Shown: positions 16,976 to 25,068, counted from the stretch's first letter. The stretch: DNA of 64,000 bases from Modestobacter sp. VKM Ac-2985 (GCF_026967925.1 NZ_JAPVBI010000003.1:313070-377069); one strand, 5' to 3'. The notes: generated by a model not told the origin, from the sequence alone. Made by a program: numbers and translations.

Positions 16976-17840
16976 AGGGGTCGGTCGTCAGGCGGGCCAG
17001 ATCGACGACGGCGGCGACCAGTTGGTCGCCGTCCAGCAGGGTGGCGTCGTTGTGGTCGGCGCCGGGCACCTCGACCGTGCGGTGCAGCTGCGCGGCGGCA
17101 GCGGCCACCGCTCTGCTCTGCTCCGGCGGCACGATCGAGTCGGCGGTGCCGAGGACGACGGTGGTGGGCACCTCGACCCGGGAGACGAGCTCGGCCACCG
17201 GGTAGCGGTCCCGCAGGAGCAGCCGGACCGGCAGGAACGGGTAGTGCTCGCTGCCGACGGCGGCCAGGTCGACGAACGGTGAGCGCAGCACCAGCCCGGC
17301 CGGCGGGTGCGCGACGGCCAGCTCGGTGACGACGCCGGCGCCCAGGCTCTCCCCGTAGTAGAGGAGCCGCTCGGCGGGGACCCCGGCGCCGGTCAGCAGC
17401 CAGTCGCGCGCCGCGCGGACGTCCAGCGCCAGACCGGCCTCACTCGGGCTGCCCGGGTTGCCGCCGTACCCGCGGTAGTCGAACAGCAGCACTCCCAGCC
17501 CGGCGTCTGAGAGCGCACGGGCCAGCGGTGCCCGCACCCCGCGGTGACCGCCGTTGCCGTTGGCCACCAGCACGGTCGGTGCGTCGGCCGCCGGGCCGGG
17601 CACGAACCAGGCGCCGAGGACCAGCCCGTCGGCGGTGGTGAGCTCGACGTCCCGGCCACCGGGCAGGACCTGAGCGGCGGCCGGCACCGGGCCGTCATCG
17701 GGCAGGTACACCAGCCGGCGCTGGAACGTCCAGAGCAGGCCGACCACCACGACCAGCACGATCGCACCGATCAGGGCGGCCCGGAGCACCGACCGCAGCA
17801 CCACCCCATGGTGGCGCGCCGCGGTCGGCCGGGCCAGCAC
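16974..17840 (-). CDS. Membrane-anchored alpha/beta hydrolase
   Basis: 288-aa hydrolase with one N-terminal membrane helix (ALIGAIVLVVVVGLLWTF, residues about 22-39) and the catalytic domain probably outside the membrane or at its surface. The nucleophile is in YYGESLGAG, with DYRGYGGNPGSPSE before it, the acid in LGTADSIVPPEQ and the His in GADHNDA; this pattern is that of the ABHD13/ABHD17-like family. The substrate is unknown. GTG at 17840 is only 2 bp after the stop of the upstream gene, suggesting it is read from the c-di-AMP-controlled message; GTG at 17804 is an alternative start. Confidence 0.8.
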   Translation of the reverse strand: MLARPTAARHHGVVLRSVLRAALIGAIVLVVVVGLLWTFQRRLVYLPDDGPVPAAAQVLPGGRDVELTTADGLVLGAWFVPGPAADAPTVLVANGNGGHRGVRAPLARALSDAGLGVLLFDYRGYGGNPGSPSEAGLALDVRAARDWLLTGAGVPAERLLYYGESLGAGVVTELAVAHPPAGLVLRSPFVDLAAVGSEHYPFLPVRLLLRDRYPVAELVSRVEVPTTVVLGTADSIVPPEQSRAVAAAAAQLHRTVEVPGADHNDATLLDGDQLVAAVVDLARLTTDP

Positions 17841-17842
17841 CC

Positions 17843-18745
17843 CTAGCGGTAGTTGACGTGCGGGTGGTCGAAGTGGTTCGCCGTCACGCTGCCCCGGTCC
17901 TCCATCTGCTTCCAGGAGCCGCCGGGCGAGGAGAGCATCCGCTGCTCCCAGATGATGTAGTCGACGCCGAGCGCGGCCCAGTTGGCCACGTGGTAGGCGA
18001 CGATCGCGTCACCGAGGGCGTTGTCGGACATCACCATGTAGTCCACCGCCAGCCCCGACGGGTGACCGTGCGGGTCGGCGGCGCTGGCCCGGGTACCGCC
18101 CAGCGTGATCGAGCCGGCACCGGGCACGTTGCTGACCACGGCGTTCGCGGCGGCCTGCGCCTGGGGCTTGATCGGTCCGGCGGAGTTGTTGATCTTCGCG
18201 ATCGCGGACACCGCCGTACCGGCGGCCGTGGCAGCCGCGGCTGGGGGCTTGGCCGCAGGGCTCGTGCGGGCCGCGGCGGGGGCCGGCGCGGCGGCGGATG
18301 CCTGCGCCTCGGCCTTCGCGGCGGCCTCGGCGGCGACGCGAGCTGCCTCCGCCTCCGCGGCGGCCGCTGCCTCGGCCGCGACGCGGGCGGCCTCGGCCTC
18401 GGCGGCCTGCTGGTCGAGCACGGCCTGGTCGGCGGCGGCCTGGGCCTGCTGGGCGGCGGTCTGCTCGGCCTCCCGGGTGGCCCGGCTGGCCGCGAGCTCC
18501 TCGAGCGGCCGCAGGTCGTCGGCTCCGTCGACGGCGCCGGACTCAGCGGCGAGCCCCAGCTGCTCGGCGACGCTGACCGGCTCCGACGCCGTCGGGTCGG
18601 CCTGAGCGGCCGGACCGGCGCCCACGACGACGTTGACCAGGACGGCACCGGCCGCCGCGACGGCGAGGTAGAGCCCGGGCCGGCGGACACCGGCCGGCGG
18701 ACGCCGGCGGCTGGTGGAGCTGGAGGTGGTGGTGCGGGCGCGCAT
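17843..18745 (-). CDS. Secreted coiled-coil protein with M15/ARB-07466-like C-terminal domain
   Basis: Exported protein of 300 aa. A basic N-terminus and a hydrophobic segment (YLAVAAAGAVLVNVVVGAG) form a signal peptide or anchor, followed by a long Ala/Glu/Gln coiled coil (residues about 85-150) and an Ala/Pro linker. The C-terminal 90 residues carry HPSGLAVDYM and HFDHPHVNY, the metal-site signatures of the VanY/M15-like cell-wall domain found in actinobacterial secreted hydrolases. A role in peptidoglycan turnover is inferred. Expression is predicted to be controlled by the c-di-AMP riboswitch that ends 33 nt upstream of the ATG. GGAG 11 nt before the ATG can pair with CTCC close by. Confidence 0.78.
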   Translation of the reverse strand: MRARTTTSSSTSRRRPPAGVRRPGLYLAVAAAGAVLVNVVVGAGPAAQADPTASEPVSVAEQLGLAAESGAVDGADDLRPLEELAASRATREAEQTAAQQAQAAADQAVLDQQAAEAEAARVAAEAAAAAEAEAARVAAEAAAKAEAQASAAAPAPAAARTSPAAKPPAAAATAAGTAVSAIAKINNSAGPIKPQAQAAANAVVSNVPGAGSITLGGTRASAADPHGHPSGLAVDYMVMSDNALGDAIVAYHVANWAALGVDYIIWEQRMLSSPGGSWKQMEDRGSVTANHFDHPHVNYR

Positions 18746-18778
18746 GGGCAGGAGTGCTCCGAACAGGTGTCTTCCGAT

Positions 18779-18947
18779 GGCCGCCTACCAGGTCAGCTGA
18801 CGGGTTCGGGCGGGAAGCAGCCCTACCCGGCCCGGACTCCTCGTCCGGGCGCGGGATTCACCCCAGTGGTTCGGTGGGTCCCCGGCTCGCCCCGGAGGGC
18901 GACTCGGCGGCGTCCGGTCGGGCTCCCCGGGTGGGGACGTGGCGACC
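18779..18947 (-). ncRNA. c-di-AMP riboswitch (ydaO-yuaA family)
   Basis: On the minus strand the leader contains the hallmarks of the ydaO-yuaA aptamer: GGGTGAATCCCG (plus positions 18852-18863) and, near the 3' end, ACCCGTCAGCTGACCTGG (18787-18804) followed by TAGGCG. The outer stem P1 can form between GGTCGCC at 18941-18947 and GGCGGCC at 18779-18785 with one G-U pair. In actinobacteria this class is known upstream of cell-wall hydrolase genes, which matches the gene it precedes here; c-di-AMP usually turns expression off. A sigma-70-like promoter lies just upstream of the aptamer. Confidence 0.85.
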
Positions 18948-18962
18948 GACTGGACGTCGAAC

Positions 18963-18991
18963 AACCTAATGGCGTTATGTAGTCGTGACAA
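18963..18991 (-). promoter_or_regulatory. Promoter for the riboswitch-controlled hydrolase gene
   Basis: Minus strand TTGTCA (18986-18991) and TAGGTT (18963-18968) are separated by 17 bp, a good match to the housekeeping sigma pattern. Transcription would begin near 18955, a few bases before the P1 stem of the riboswitch. Confidence 0.6.
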
Positions 18992-19077
18992 TCCGTCGCC
19001 CGCATTTCATGGGGTGACGGTGGTCGCGTCACTCTCCGGACACACCCGTCCCATCCGTCACCACCGCCGGTGTCCGG

Positions 19078-20052
19078 TCAGCGCACCGACAGCTCGACGA
19101 CGGACCGGCTCCCGCCCCCGGCCGCGGTGGCCGCCCAGGCCTCCTGGACCCGCGCCAGCGGGAGGACGGCGTGCTCCACCCGGAGCTGCCCGGCCGCGGC
19201 GTGCCGCAGCACCGCGGTCAGCGCAGCGGCCCGCTGCTCGCCGGTGAGCGCGTTGTTGGTGTAGCCGAGCACGTCGATGCTCCGGCTGCGCAGCACGGCG
19301 GAGGAGAACTCGGCGGCGTCCCCGGCCGCGCCACCCAGGTTGACCAGCCGACCGCCGGGCGCCAGCACCGAGCACGCGGCCGCCGCCACGGCGCCGAACA
19401 CCGGGTCGACGACGAGGTCGACGTCCGAGCCGACCGTCTGCCGGATCCGCCCGGCCAGGTCGCCGCCGTCCCCGGTGAGGACGACGTCCTCGGCGCCGGC
19501 GCGGCGGGCTCGGTCGGCCGCGGCGGGCGAGCGGCAGACGCCGACCACCCGCCCGGCCCCCAGCGCGCGGGCAGCACCGAGCGCGGCCTGGCCGACCGCA
19601 CCCCCGGCACCGAGCACCAGCACCCGCTCCCCCGGCTGCAACCGGCCGCGCCAGGTCAACGCCATCCAGCCGGCGACCGCCGACAGCCCCAGCGCTGCCA
19701 CGACCGGGTCGGGCAGGTCCCCGGCGAGCGGGACGACGTCGGCGTCCGGCACGGCGCAGAGCTCGCCCAGACTGCCGTCGCCCGGGCTCATCCCCGCCGA
19801 GGTGGCGAACCAGACCCGGGTGCCGGGCGCCAGCGCCGCCGACGACACCACGACCCCCACCCCCTGCACGCCGGGCACGTAGGGGACGGCCGGGCGGCCG
19901 AAGTACGACGTCCCGGAGGCGCAGAGCAGGTCCAGCGGCACGACCGGGGCGGCGGTCACCCGGACCAGGGTCCGGCCCTCGCCGGGCACCGGGTCCGGGT
20001 GTTCCGCGAGGGCCGGTGTCTCCCCCGGCTGGGTCAGGACGGCGGCGCGCAC
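19078..20052 (-). CDS. MDR-superfamily oxidoreductase (quinone oxidoreductase-like)
   Basis: NADPH-type dehydrogenase of 324 aa in the medium-chain superfamily. N-terminal GroES-like part with VPYVPGVQGVGVVV, then Rossmann domain with VLVLGAGGAVGQAALGAARAL (GxGGxxG). The structural and catalytic zinc Cys/His sets of alcohol dehydrogenases are not apparent, so it is nearer to quinone oxidoreductases or enoyl reductases. It is the last gene of the dioxygenase/CoA-transferase operon, 4 bp after the LigA-like gene, and so likely handles an intermediate of that pathway. Start is a GTG at 20052. Confidence 0.8.
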   Translation of the reverse strand: MRAAVLTQPGETPALAEHPDPVPGEGRTLVRVTAAPVVPLDLLCASGTSYFGRPAVPYVPGVQGVGVVVSSAALAPGTRVWFATSAGMSPGDGSLGELCAVPDADVVPLAGDLPDPVVAALGLSAVAGWMALTWRGRLQPGERVLVLGAGGAVGQAALGAARALGAGRVVGVCRSPAAADRARRAGAEDVVLTGDGGDLAGRIRQTVGSDVDLVVDPVFGAVAAAACSVLAPGGRLVNLGGAAGDAAEFSSAVLRSRSIDVLGYTNNALTGEQRAAALTAVLRHAAAGQLRVEHAVLPLARVQEAWAATAAGGGSRSVVELSVR

Positions 20053-20056
20053 CGGC

Positions 20057-20416
20057 TCAGGTCGCGATGTCGGGGTAGGGCATGGAGATGTGTTCCATCG
20101 CCTTGCCGTAGGCGCGCTGGTACTCCATCGGCCCGTGGTCGCGCTCGAACAGCGCGATGAACAGGGTGAGCGTCAGGAACGGGTGCGCCCCCATCTGGAA
20201 CAGGGCCACGTGGTCGTGCTCGGCCAGCGCGCGGCGCTCGTCGTCGGTGAAGGCCAGCCAGGTGGTCTTCTCCGCGGGGATGCAGTTGAGGACGGTGTTG
20301 GCCATCTCGGCCTCCCACCAGGTGACCGTGCCTGCGGGGTCCTCCCGGTAGCGCTCGGTCAGCTCGGGGTCGCGGTCGACGGTGAACAGGAACTTGTCCA
20401 GCAGGTACTTGCTCAT
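20057..20416 (-). CDS. LigA-like small subunit of class III extradiol dioxygenase
   Basis: 119-aa helical protein of the protocatechuate 4,5-dioxygenase alpha-subunit (LigA) family. Typical traits are YLLDKFLFTVDRDPELTERY at the N-terminus and WLAFTDDERRALAEHDHVALFQMGAHPFL in the middle. The small subunit closes over the active site of the large subunit and shapes substrate choice. Its ATG overlaps the stop of the large-subunit gene by 4 bp (ATGA), which supports 1:1 co-translation. The ring substrate could be protocatechuate, gallate or another ortho-dihydroxy compound. Confidence 0.85.
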   Translation of the reverse strand: MSKYLLDKFLFTVDRDPELTERYREDPAGTVTWWEAEMANTVLNCIPAEKTTWLAFTDDERRALAEHDHVALFQMGAHPFLTLTLFIALFERDHGPMEYQRAYGKAMEHISMPYPDIAT

Positions 20417-21294
20417 GCCGACACCCCGCTGCCGCTCGGGACCCCGTTGGGGTACCAGGTGAAGTACGCCTCCATGGTGTGGAACAGGTCCAGGGTGTCG
20501 ACGTGGTCGGCCTTCGCGCCCTCGCCGGCCACGCCCATCATCAGCATGAAGTCCATGAACCCGTGGGTGGCGTTGCCCGGGTGGTGCAGGGACTCCAGGG
20601 ACACCTCGGCCAGGCATCCCTCGATGTCACCGGAGGCGATCCACTCGACGGCCTTGCGGTCGAACTCCGGGTCCGGCCCGTGCTCGCCGAACTGGCGCGG
20701 CCCGCCCAGCTCCAGGGACAGGTGCCCGGTGCCGATCACCGCCACCCGCTTGTCGCTCTCCCAGGACTCGACCATCTCCCGGATCGCCCGGCCCAGCTGC
20801 ACGAACCGCTTCGGCTGCGGCAGCGGCGGGGCGAAGATGTTCGTGTAGACCGGCACGATCGGCAGGTCCGCCTGCGGGCGCAGCGTGATGATCGGGCAGG
20901 TGATGCTGTGGTCGATCCGCAGCTCGTTGCTGAACGCCAGGTCGAAGTCCCGGTCCAGCCCGTCGCGCAGCAGGTGGGCCGCCAGGTCCTCCTCACCGCG
21001 CAGCGTCATCTTCGGCAGCCCGAACTCGCGCTCCTCGTTGTGGAAGTTCGCGTCGAAGAACGGCGCCTTCCCGATGAGGAACTGCGGCATGTTGTCCAGC
21101 CAGAGCTGGTGGAAGTGGTCGCTGCCGACCATCACCAGGACGTCGGGCTCCGCGCGGGTCAGCGTCTCGCGGAACGCCTCGATCTTCGCCACCCACTCGT
21201 CGGCGAACGGCGGCCGGTCAGCACCGGTGGCCGTGCTCGCCCGGTAGTAGAAGGGGTGGTGGGTGGACGCGATCACCGCGGCCAGTTCAGCCAT
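20413..21294 (-). CDS. LigB-like catalytic subunit of class III extradiol dioxygenase
   Basis: 293-aa catalytic subunit. The LigB fold is recognised by the N-terminal STHHPF with metal His residues, GSDHFHQLWLDNMPQF (Asp-His pair), ELRIDHSITCPI and VIGTGHLSLELGG. These enzymes use Fe(II) and O2 to cut an aromatic ring next to vicinal hydroxyls. The protein is the size of LigB/PmdB beta subunits. Overlaps of 4 bp with the small-subunit gene and 8 bp with the citrate-synthase-like gene place it firmly in one operon. Protocatechuate 4,5-cleavage is the nearest known reaction, but the other pathway genes for it are missing here. Confidence 0.85.
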   Translation of the reverse strand: MAELAAVIASTHHPFYYRASTATGADRPPFADEWVAKIEAFRETLTRAEPDVLVMVGSDHFHQLWLDNMPQFLIGKAPFFDANFHNEEREFGLPKMTLRGEEDLAAHLLRDGLDRDFDLAFSNELRIDHSITCPIITLRPQADLPIVPVYTNIFAPPLPQPKRFVQLGRAIREMVESWESDKRVAVIGTGHLSLELGGPRQFGEHGPDPEFDRKAVEWIASGDIEGCLAEVSLESLHHPGNATHGFMDFMLMMGVAGEGAKADHVDTLDLFHTMEAYFTWYPNGVPSGSGVSA

Positions 21295-22111
21295 GACTGT
21301 CTCCGTTGAGGTCAGGGACGTACGGGTCGGGGGCGACGGACCGGTTGTTGAGGTCCACGGACAGGAAGACGTCGTTGGCCACCGGGTGCCGCAGCTCCTC
21401 GGCCAGCTGACCGATCAGCCCGGCGGTGCGGGCCAGCAGGGCGAAGCCGCGCAGCAGCTCCAACGGCAGGCCCAGGTCGGCCAGCGCGGCACCGCACACC
21501 CCGGCACCGTTGAGCGGCAGGGTCTTGCCGAGCACCTGGGGGTGCACCCGGCCGATCGCGGCGAACAGCGACAGGTGCGGGCCGAACAGCCCCTCCTCGG
21601 TCGCGATCTCGAACAGCCGGGGGGTGCGCGGGTCGCCGTCCTTGTGCACGTGGTGGCCGAGCCCGGGCACGAAGCGCCGCGCCGCCCGCTGGGCGGTCAC
21701 CGTCTCCAGGGCCAGGGCGTCCCAGCCGGCGTCGTCGGTCGGCAGCTCGCCGTCCACGCCGGTCAGCACGTCGTCCAGGAAGCGGCCGGAGTCCTCGGTG
21801 ACGCCGAGGAACCGGGAGCCACCGCCGAGCAGGCCGGCGGCGAGCGCCCCCTGCACCGAGTCCGGAGCCGACAGGTAGGTGAGCCGGGTGACGATCGCGG
21901 TCGGCGTGAAGCCGTGGTCGGCGAGCGCGGCCAGCACCGCCTCGAAGACCCGGGTCTCCCCCGGCGTGGGCCGCCGCTGGGTGGCCAGCCAGAAGGCCAG
22001 CTCGCCGAAGCCGACGGTGCCCATGACGTCGCGGGCCAGGTCGGTGCCCAGCAGCGTGATCGACTCGCGGCTGGAGGCGCCCAGCGCGGTCGGGTACTCG
22101 GGGGTGGTCAC
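21287..22111 (-). CDS. Citrate-synthase-fold protein, citryl-CoA lyase-like
   Basis: Short member (274 aa) of the citrate synthase superfamily. The large-domain signatures are altered: LLGGGSRFLG (residues 94-103) stands where synthases have GPLHGGA, GLGHHVHKDGDPR (150-162) matches the GFGHRVYK block and keeps its His, and PLNGAGVCGAAL (199-210) stands where PNVDFYSG with the catalytic Asp is expected. Two of the three synthase catalytic residues thus seem absent. Short proteins of this kind are generally called citryl-CoA lyases and split a 3-hydroxyacyl-CoA. GTG at 22111 overlaps the CoA-transferase stop by 4 bp and has GAGGAG 4-9 nt upstream. Confidence 0.75.
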   Translation of the reverse strand: MTTPEYPTALGASSRESITLLGTDLARDVMGTVGFGELAFWLATQRRPTPGETRVFEAVLAALADHGFTPTAIVTRLTYLSAPDSVQGALAAGLLGGGSRFLGVTEDSGRFLDDVLTGVDGELPTDDAGWDALALETVTAQRAARRFVPGLGHHVHKDGDPRTPRLFEIATEEGLFGPHLSLFAAIGRVHPQVLGKTLPLNGAGVCGAALADLGLPLELLRGFALLARTAGLIGQLAEELRHPVANDVFLSVDLNNRSVAPDPYVPDLNGDSHG

Positions 22112-23295
22112 GCGTCCTCCTCGGTGGCCAGCCACCGTCGCAGCTCGGCACCGTGCTCGTCCAGGGCCGGCGGCGGCAGCCGGTAGTCGGCCGGCGTCTC
22201 GGAGAAGGTGATCGGGTGGCGGACGGAGGGGACTCCCGCCTCGCCCTCCCCCACGGTCACCACCGGGTCCAGGCCGATCGACTCGGCGAAGGCCACCCCC
22301 TGGTCGACGGTGTTGATCGGCCCGCAGGGCACGCCCGCGGCGATGATGTCGTCGAACCAGTCCCGCTTGGACCGGGTGCTGAGCCGCTCGACCAGCAGCG
22401 GGCGCAGCTCGTCCCGGTTGGCCGTGCGGTCTTCGTTGCGGGCGAACCGCGGGTCGTCGGCGAGCTCGGGCACGCCGAGCACCTCGACCAGCCGGCGGAA
22501 CTGGCCGTTGTTGCCGGCGGTGATGATCAGGTCGCCGTCGGCGCACGGGAGCGGCTCGTAGGGGAACAGGCTGGGGTGGCTGTTGCCCATCCGGAACGGG
22601 ACGACGCCACCGGCGACGACGGCGCTGGCGTGGTTGACCAGCCCGGACAGCGCGGAGGACAGCAGGTTGACCTCGATGTGCTGGCCGCGGCCGGTCTCGT
22701 GCCGCACGTTCAGTGCCGACAGCACGCCGATGGTGGCGTGCATCCCGGCCATCACGTCGAAGACGGAGATGCCGGCCCGGAACGGCTCGCCCTCGGGATC
22801 GCCGGTGAGGCTCATCAGGCCGGAGATCGCCTGCACGATCAGGTCGTACCCGGGCAGCGGTGCACCGGCCGGGCCACTGCCGAAGCCGGTGATCGAGGCG
22901 TAGACGACGCGGGGGTTGGTGGCGCTGACGCTGGCGTAGTCCAGGCCGAAGCGGCCCAGGCCGCCGGTCTTGAAGTTCTCGATGACGATGTCGGCGCGCC
23001 GGGCCAGTTCCTGGGCCGCGGCGGCGTCGGCGGGGTCCTTGAGGTCCAGGGCGATGGAGCGCTTGTTGCGGTTCACGCCCAGGTAGTAGGTGGAGACCCC
23101 CTCGCGCACCGGCGGCTGCCAGCTGCGGGTGTCATCGCCCGCGGGGCTCTCGACCTTCACCACCTCAGCGCCCATGTCGGCCAGCAGCATGGTGGCGTAG
23201 GGCCCGGCCAGGACCCGGGAGAAGTCGGCCACCAGGAGGCCGGACAGCGGTCCCCGGCCCGGAGCGGAACCGGGCAGTCGTGGGTGTTCGGTCAT
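22108..23295 (-). CDS. Class III (CaiB/BaiF) CoA-transferase
   Basis: 395-aa transferase that moves CoA between carboxylic acids through an Asp thioester. Family landmarks: VADFSRVLAGPYATMLLADMGAEVVKVE at the N-terminus, NRNKRSIALDLKDP, the presumed catalytic Asp in LPGYDLIVQAISGLMSLTG, and GRGQHIEVNLLSSAL. First gene of the five-gene minus operon, so activation to a CoA ester is probably needed for the citryl-CoA-lyase-like step encoded next. It has a recognisable promoter (TTGACA, 18 bp, GAGACT) facing the divergent amidohydrolase gene. Confidence 0.88.
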   Translation of the reverse strand: MTEHPRLPGSAPGRGPLSGLLVADFSRVLAGPYATMLLADMGAEVVKVESPAGDDTRSWQPPVREGVSTYYLGVNRNKRSIALDLKDPADAAAAQELARRADIVIENFKTGGLGRFGLDYASVSATNPRVVYASITGFGSGPAGAPLPGYDLIVQAISGLMSLTGDPEGEPFRAGISVFDVMAGMHATIGVLSALNVRHETGRGQHIEVNLLSSALSGLVNHASAVVAGGVVPFRMGNSHPSLFPYEPLPCADGDLIITAGNNGQFRRLVEVLGVPELADDPRFARNEDRTANRDELRPLLVERLSTRSKRDWFDDIIAAGVPCGPINTVDQGVAFAESIGLDPVVTVGEGEAGVPSVRHPITFSETPADYRLPPPALDEHGAELRRWLATEEDA

Positions 23296-23355
23296 CGGGT
23301 GTGCCCCTCGAGCGGTGCGTCGCCGTCAAGCGGACGGGCGTCCGGAACTGCATCG

Positions 23356-23385
23356 AGTCTCACCACCACGCGGCGTCACTGTCAA
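23356..23385 (-). promoter_or_regulatory. Promoter of the CoA-transferase/LigAB operon
   Basis: On the minus strand, TTGACA (23380-23385) is followed after 18 bp by GAGACT (23356-23361). The -35 is perfect. It mirrors the promoter on the plus strand at 23413-23442. Confidence 0.5.
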
Positions 23386-23390
23386 CTAGA

Positions 23391-23409
23391 GAGCACTGGT
23401 TCGATGCTC
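23391..23409. promoter_or_regulatory. Candidate operator between divergent promoters
   Basis: Inverted repeat GAGCA...TGCTC with a 9-bp centre, located between the two outward-facing TTGACA boxes. The IclR regulator encoded at 25125 is the obvious candidate to bind here; that is inference from position. Confidence 0.4.
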
Positions 23410-23412
23410 GCC

Positions 23413-23442
23413 TTGACATGTGGCCGCGATCACCCCGAGAGT
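23413..23442 (+). promoter_or_regulatory. Promoter of the amidohydrolase gene
   Basis: TTGACA (23413-23418), an 18-bp spacer and GAGAGT (23437-23442). Same spacing and nearly the same -10 as the divergent promoter, with the two -35 boxes 27 bp apart. Confidence 0.5.
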
Positions 23443-23515
23443 GGGACGGTCGCCAGGCTGACCGTTCTGCGGACACTCGTTCGCAGCAGCCTCGGCGGCG
23501 GCCTGGAGGAAGACG

Positions 23516-25018
23516 ATGTCCCAGCCCGACACCGACGTCGCGGGGCAGGCGACCGACCGCCCGGTCGTGCTGCGCAACGGCACCGTGCTGACCATGGACG
23601 ACGCGCACACCGTGCTGCCCGAGGCCGACGTGCTCGTCGTGGACGGGAAGATCGCCGCCGTCGGCCAGCAGCTGGAGGTGCCGGCCGGCACCCGGGAGAT
23701 CGATGCGCGCGGTGGCGTCGTGATGCCCGGGATGATCGACACCCACCGGCACATGTGGCAGACCGCGATGCGCGGCTACGGCGCGGACTGGACGCTGACC
23801 CAGTACTTCGTCTGGTACTACCTCGAGCACGGCAAGGCGTTCCGTCCCGAGGACGTGTACGCCGGCAACCTGCTCTCCGCCTGGGACGCCGTCGAGGCCG
23901 GTGTCACCACCACCGTCGACTGGTCGCACGGGTTGCAGACCGTCGACCACGCCGAGGCCGCCGCCGACGCCCTGCTCGCCGTCCCCGGCCGGTTCCTGCT
24001 GGCCTACGGCAACATCCAGGCCGGCCCCTGGGAGTGGGCCACCGACCCGGCCGTCCAGGCGTTCCTCAAGCGCAGGCAGGAGGAGGGCAAGCTCGGCCTG
24101 CAGCTGGCCTTCGACGTCACCGGCGACCCCGCGTTCCCGGAGAAGCCCGCCTTCGAGGTGGCGCGTGAACTCGGCCTGCCGGTCACCACGCACGCCGGCG
24201 TCTGGGGGGCCACCGGCGACGACGGCATCCGGCTGATGCACGAGAACGGCTTCATGACGCCGGAGACGGTCTACGTGCACGCCGCCACGCTGACCACCGA
24301 CTCCTACCACCGGATCGCCGCGACCGGCGGCTCCATCTCGGTGTCCACGGAGTCCGAGCAGAGCGCCGGGCAGGGCTACCCGCCCACCTGGCAGGTCCGC
24401 CGGCACGGCATCCCCGTCTCGCTGTCGATGGACACCAGCGTCTGGTGGAGCAGCGACCTGTTCTCCGCGATGCGCAGCACGCTGGGCGCCGACCGGTCGC
24501 GGGAGCACCTGGAGGCACACTCCCGGGGGCAGACGGTCACCCAGGTGCACCTGCGGGCCGAGCAGGTCGTCGACTGGGCCACCCGGGGCGGTGCGCAGGC
24601 GCTGGGCCGGGACGACCTGGGCAGCCTGGAGCCGGGCAAGCAGGGCGACGTCGTGCTGATCAAGAACGACCGGTCGCCGGTCTCCTTCCCGCTGCTGAAC
24701 CCCTACGGGCACGTGGCCTTCCAGGCCCAGCGCGGCGACGTGCACACCGTGCTCGTCGGCGGCCGGGTGGTGAAGCACGAGCACGAACTGGTCGGCGCCG
24801 ACCTGGCCGCGGTGCGGCGGACCGTCGACGCGACGGTCGAGCACCTGCAGTCGACCCTCGGCCCGGAGGCGTGGGCAGCCGGCATGAACCCGGCGCTGCC
24901 GGACGACGACGTGCTGGACAACCCGTACACCTACACCGAGTACAAGTCCCACTCCACCCACGGGGCACGGGGCGACGTGTTCGGTGAGCCCTCGCTGGAC
25001 CAGCACACCTCACACTGA
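23516..25018 (+). CDS. Amidohydrolase family protein (ATZ/TRZ-like deaminase or chlorohydrolase)
   Basis: 500-aa metal-dependent hydrolase. Metal and catalytic positions seen: MIDTHRHMWQ (HxH), TTHAG, VHAATLTTDS and SMDTSVWW (Asp). The N- and C-terminal beta strands (DVLVVDGKIAAVG; GKQGDVVLI) form the composite domain usual for ATZ/TRZ and cytosine-deaminase-like enzymes that remove amino or halogen groups from aromatic or heterocyclic rings. ATG at 23516 has a perfect GGAGGAAG ribosome site. Divergent from the CoA-transferase/LigAB operon and followed by an IclR regulator, so it may prepare the ring substrate for cleavage. Substrate not known. Confidence 0.82.
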   Translation: MSQPDTDVAGQATDRPVVLRNGTVLTMDDAHTVLPEADVLVVDGKIAAVGQQLEVPAGTREIDARGGVVMPGMIDTHRHMWQTAMRGYGADWTLTQYFVWYYLEHGKAFRPEDVYAGNLLSAWDAVEAGVTTTVDWSHGLQTVDHAEAAADALLAVPGRFLLAYGNIQAGPWEWATDPAVQAFLKRRQEEGKLGLQLAFDVTGDPAFPEKPAFEVARELGLPVTTHAGVWGATGDDGIRLMHENGFMTPETVYVHAATLTTDSYHRIAATGGSISVSTESEQSAGQGYPPTWQVRRHGIPVSLSMDTSVWWSSDLFSAMRSTLGADRSREHLEAHSRGQTVTQVHLRAEQVVDWATRGGAQALGRDDLGSLEPGKQGDVVLIKNDRSPVSFPLLNPYGHVAFQAQRGDVHTVLVGGRVVKHEHELVGADLAAVRRTVDATVEHLQSTLGPEAWAAGMNPALPDDDVLDNPYTYTEYKSHSTHGARGDVFGEPSLDQHTSH

Positions 25019-25024
25019 TCTCCC

Positions 25025-25068
25025 GCGTCCCCGCGCCGGGCCCGCTGTCGGGTCGGGCGCGGGGACGC
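25025..25068 (+). terminator. Hairpin after the amidohydrolase gene
   Basis: Perfect 13-bp stem GCGTCCCCGCGCC (25025-25037) with GGCGCGGGGACGC (25056-25068) and an 18-nt loop, 6 bp after the stop at 25018. No U-run, as is common in GC-rich actinobacteria. Confidence 0.6.

Noticed and set aside
19014-19032. GTGACG-N7-CGTCAC inverted repeat upstream of the riboswitch promoter
   Set aside because: Only 6-bp arms in GC-rich DNA and no second copy; may be chance, so not listed as a feature.
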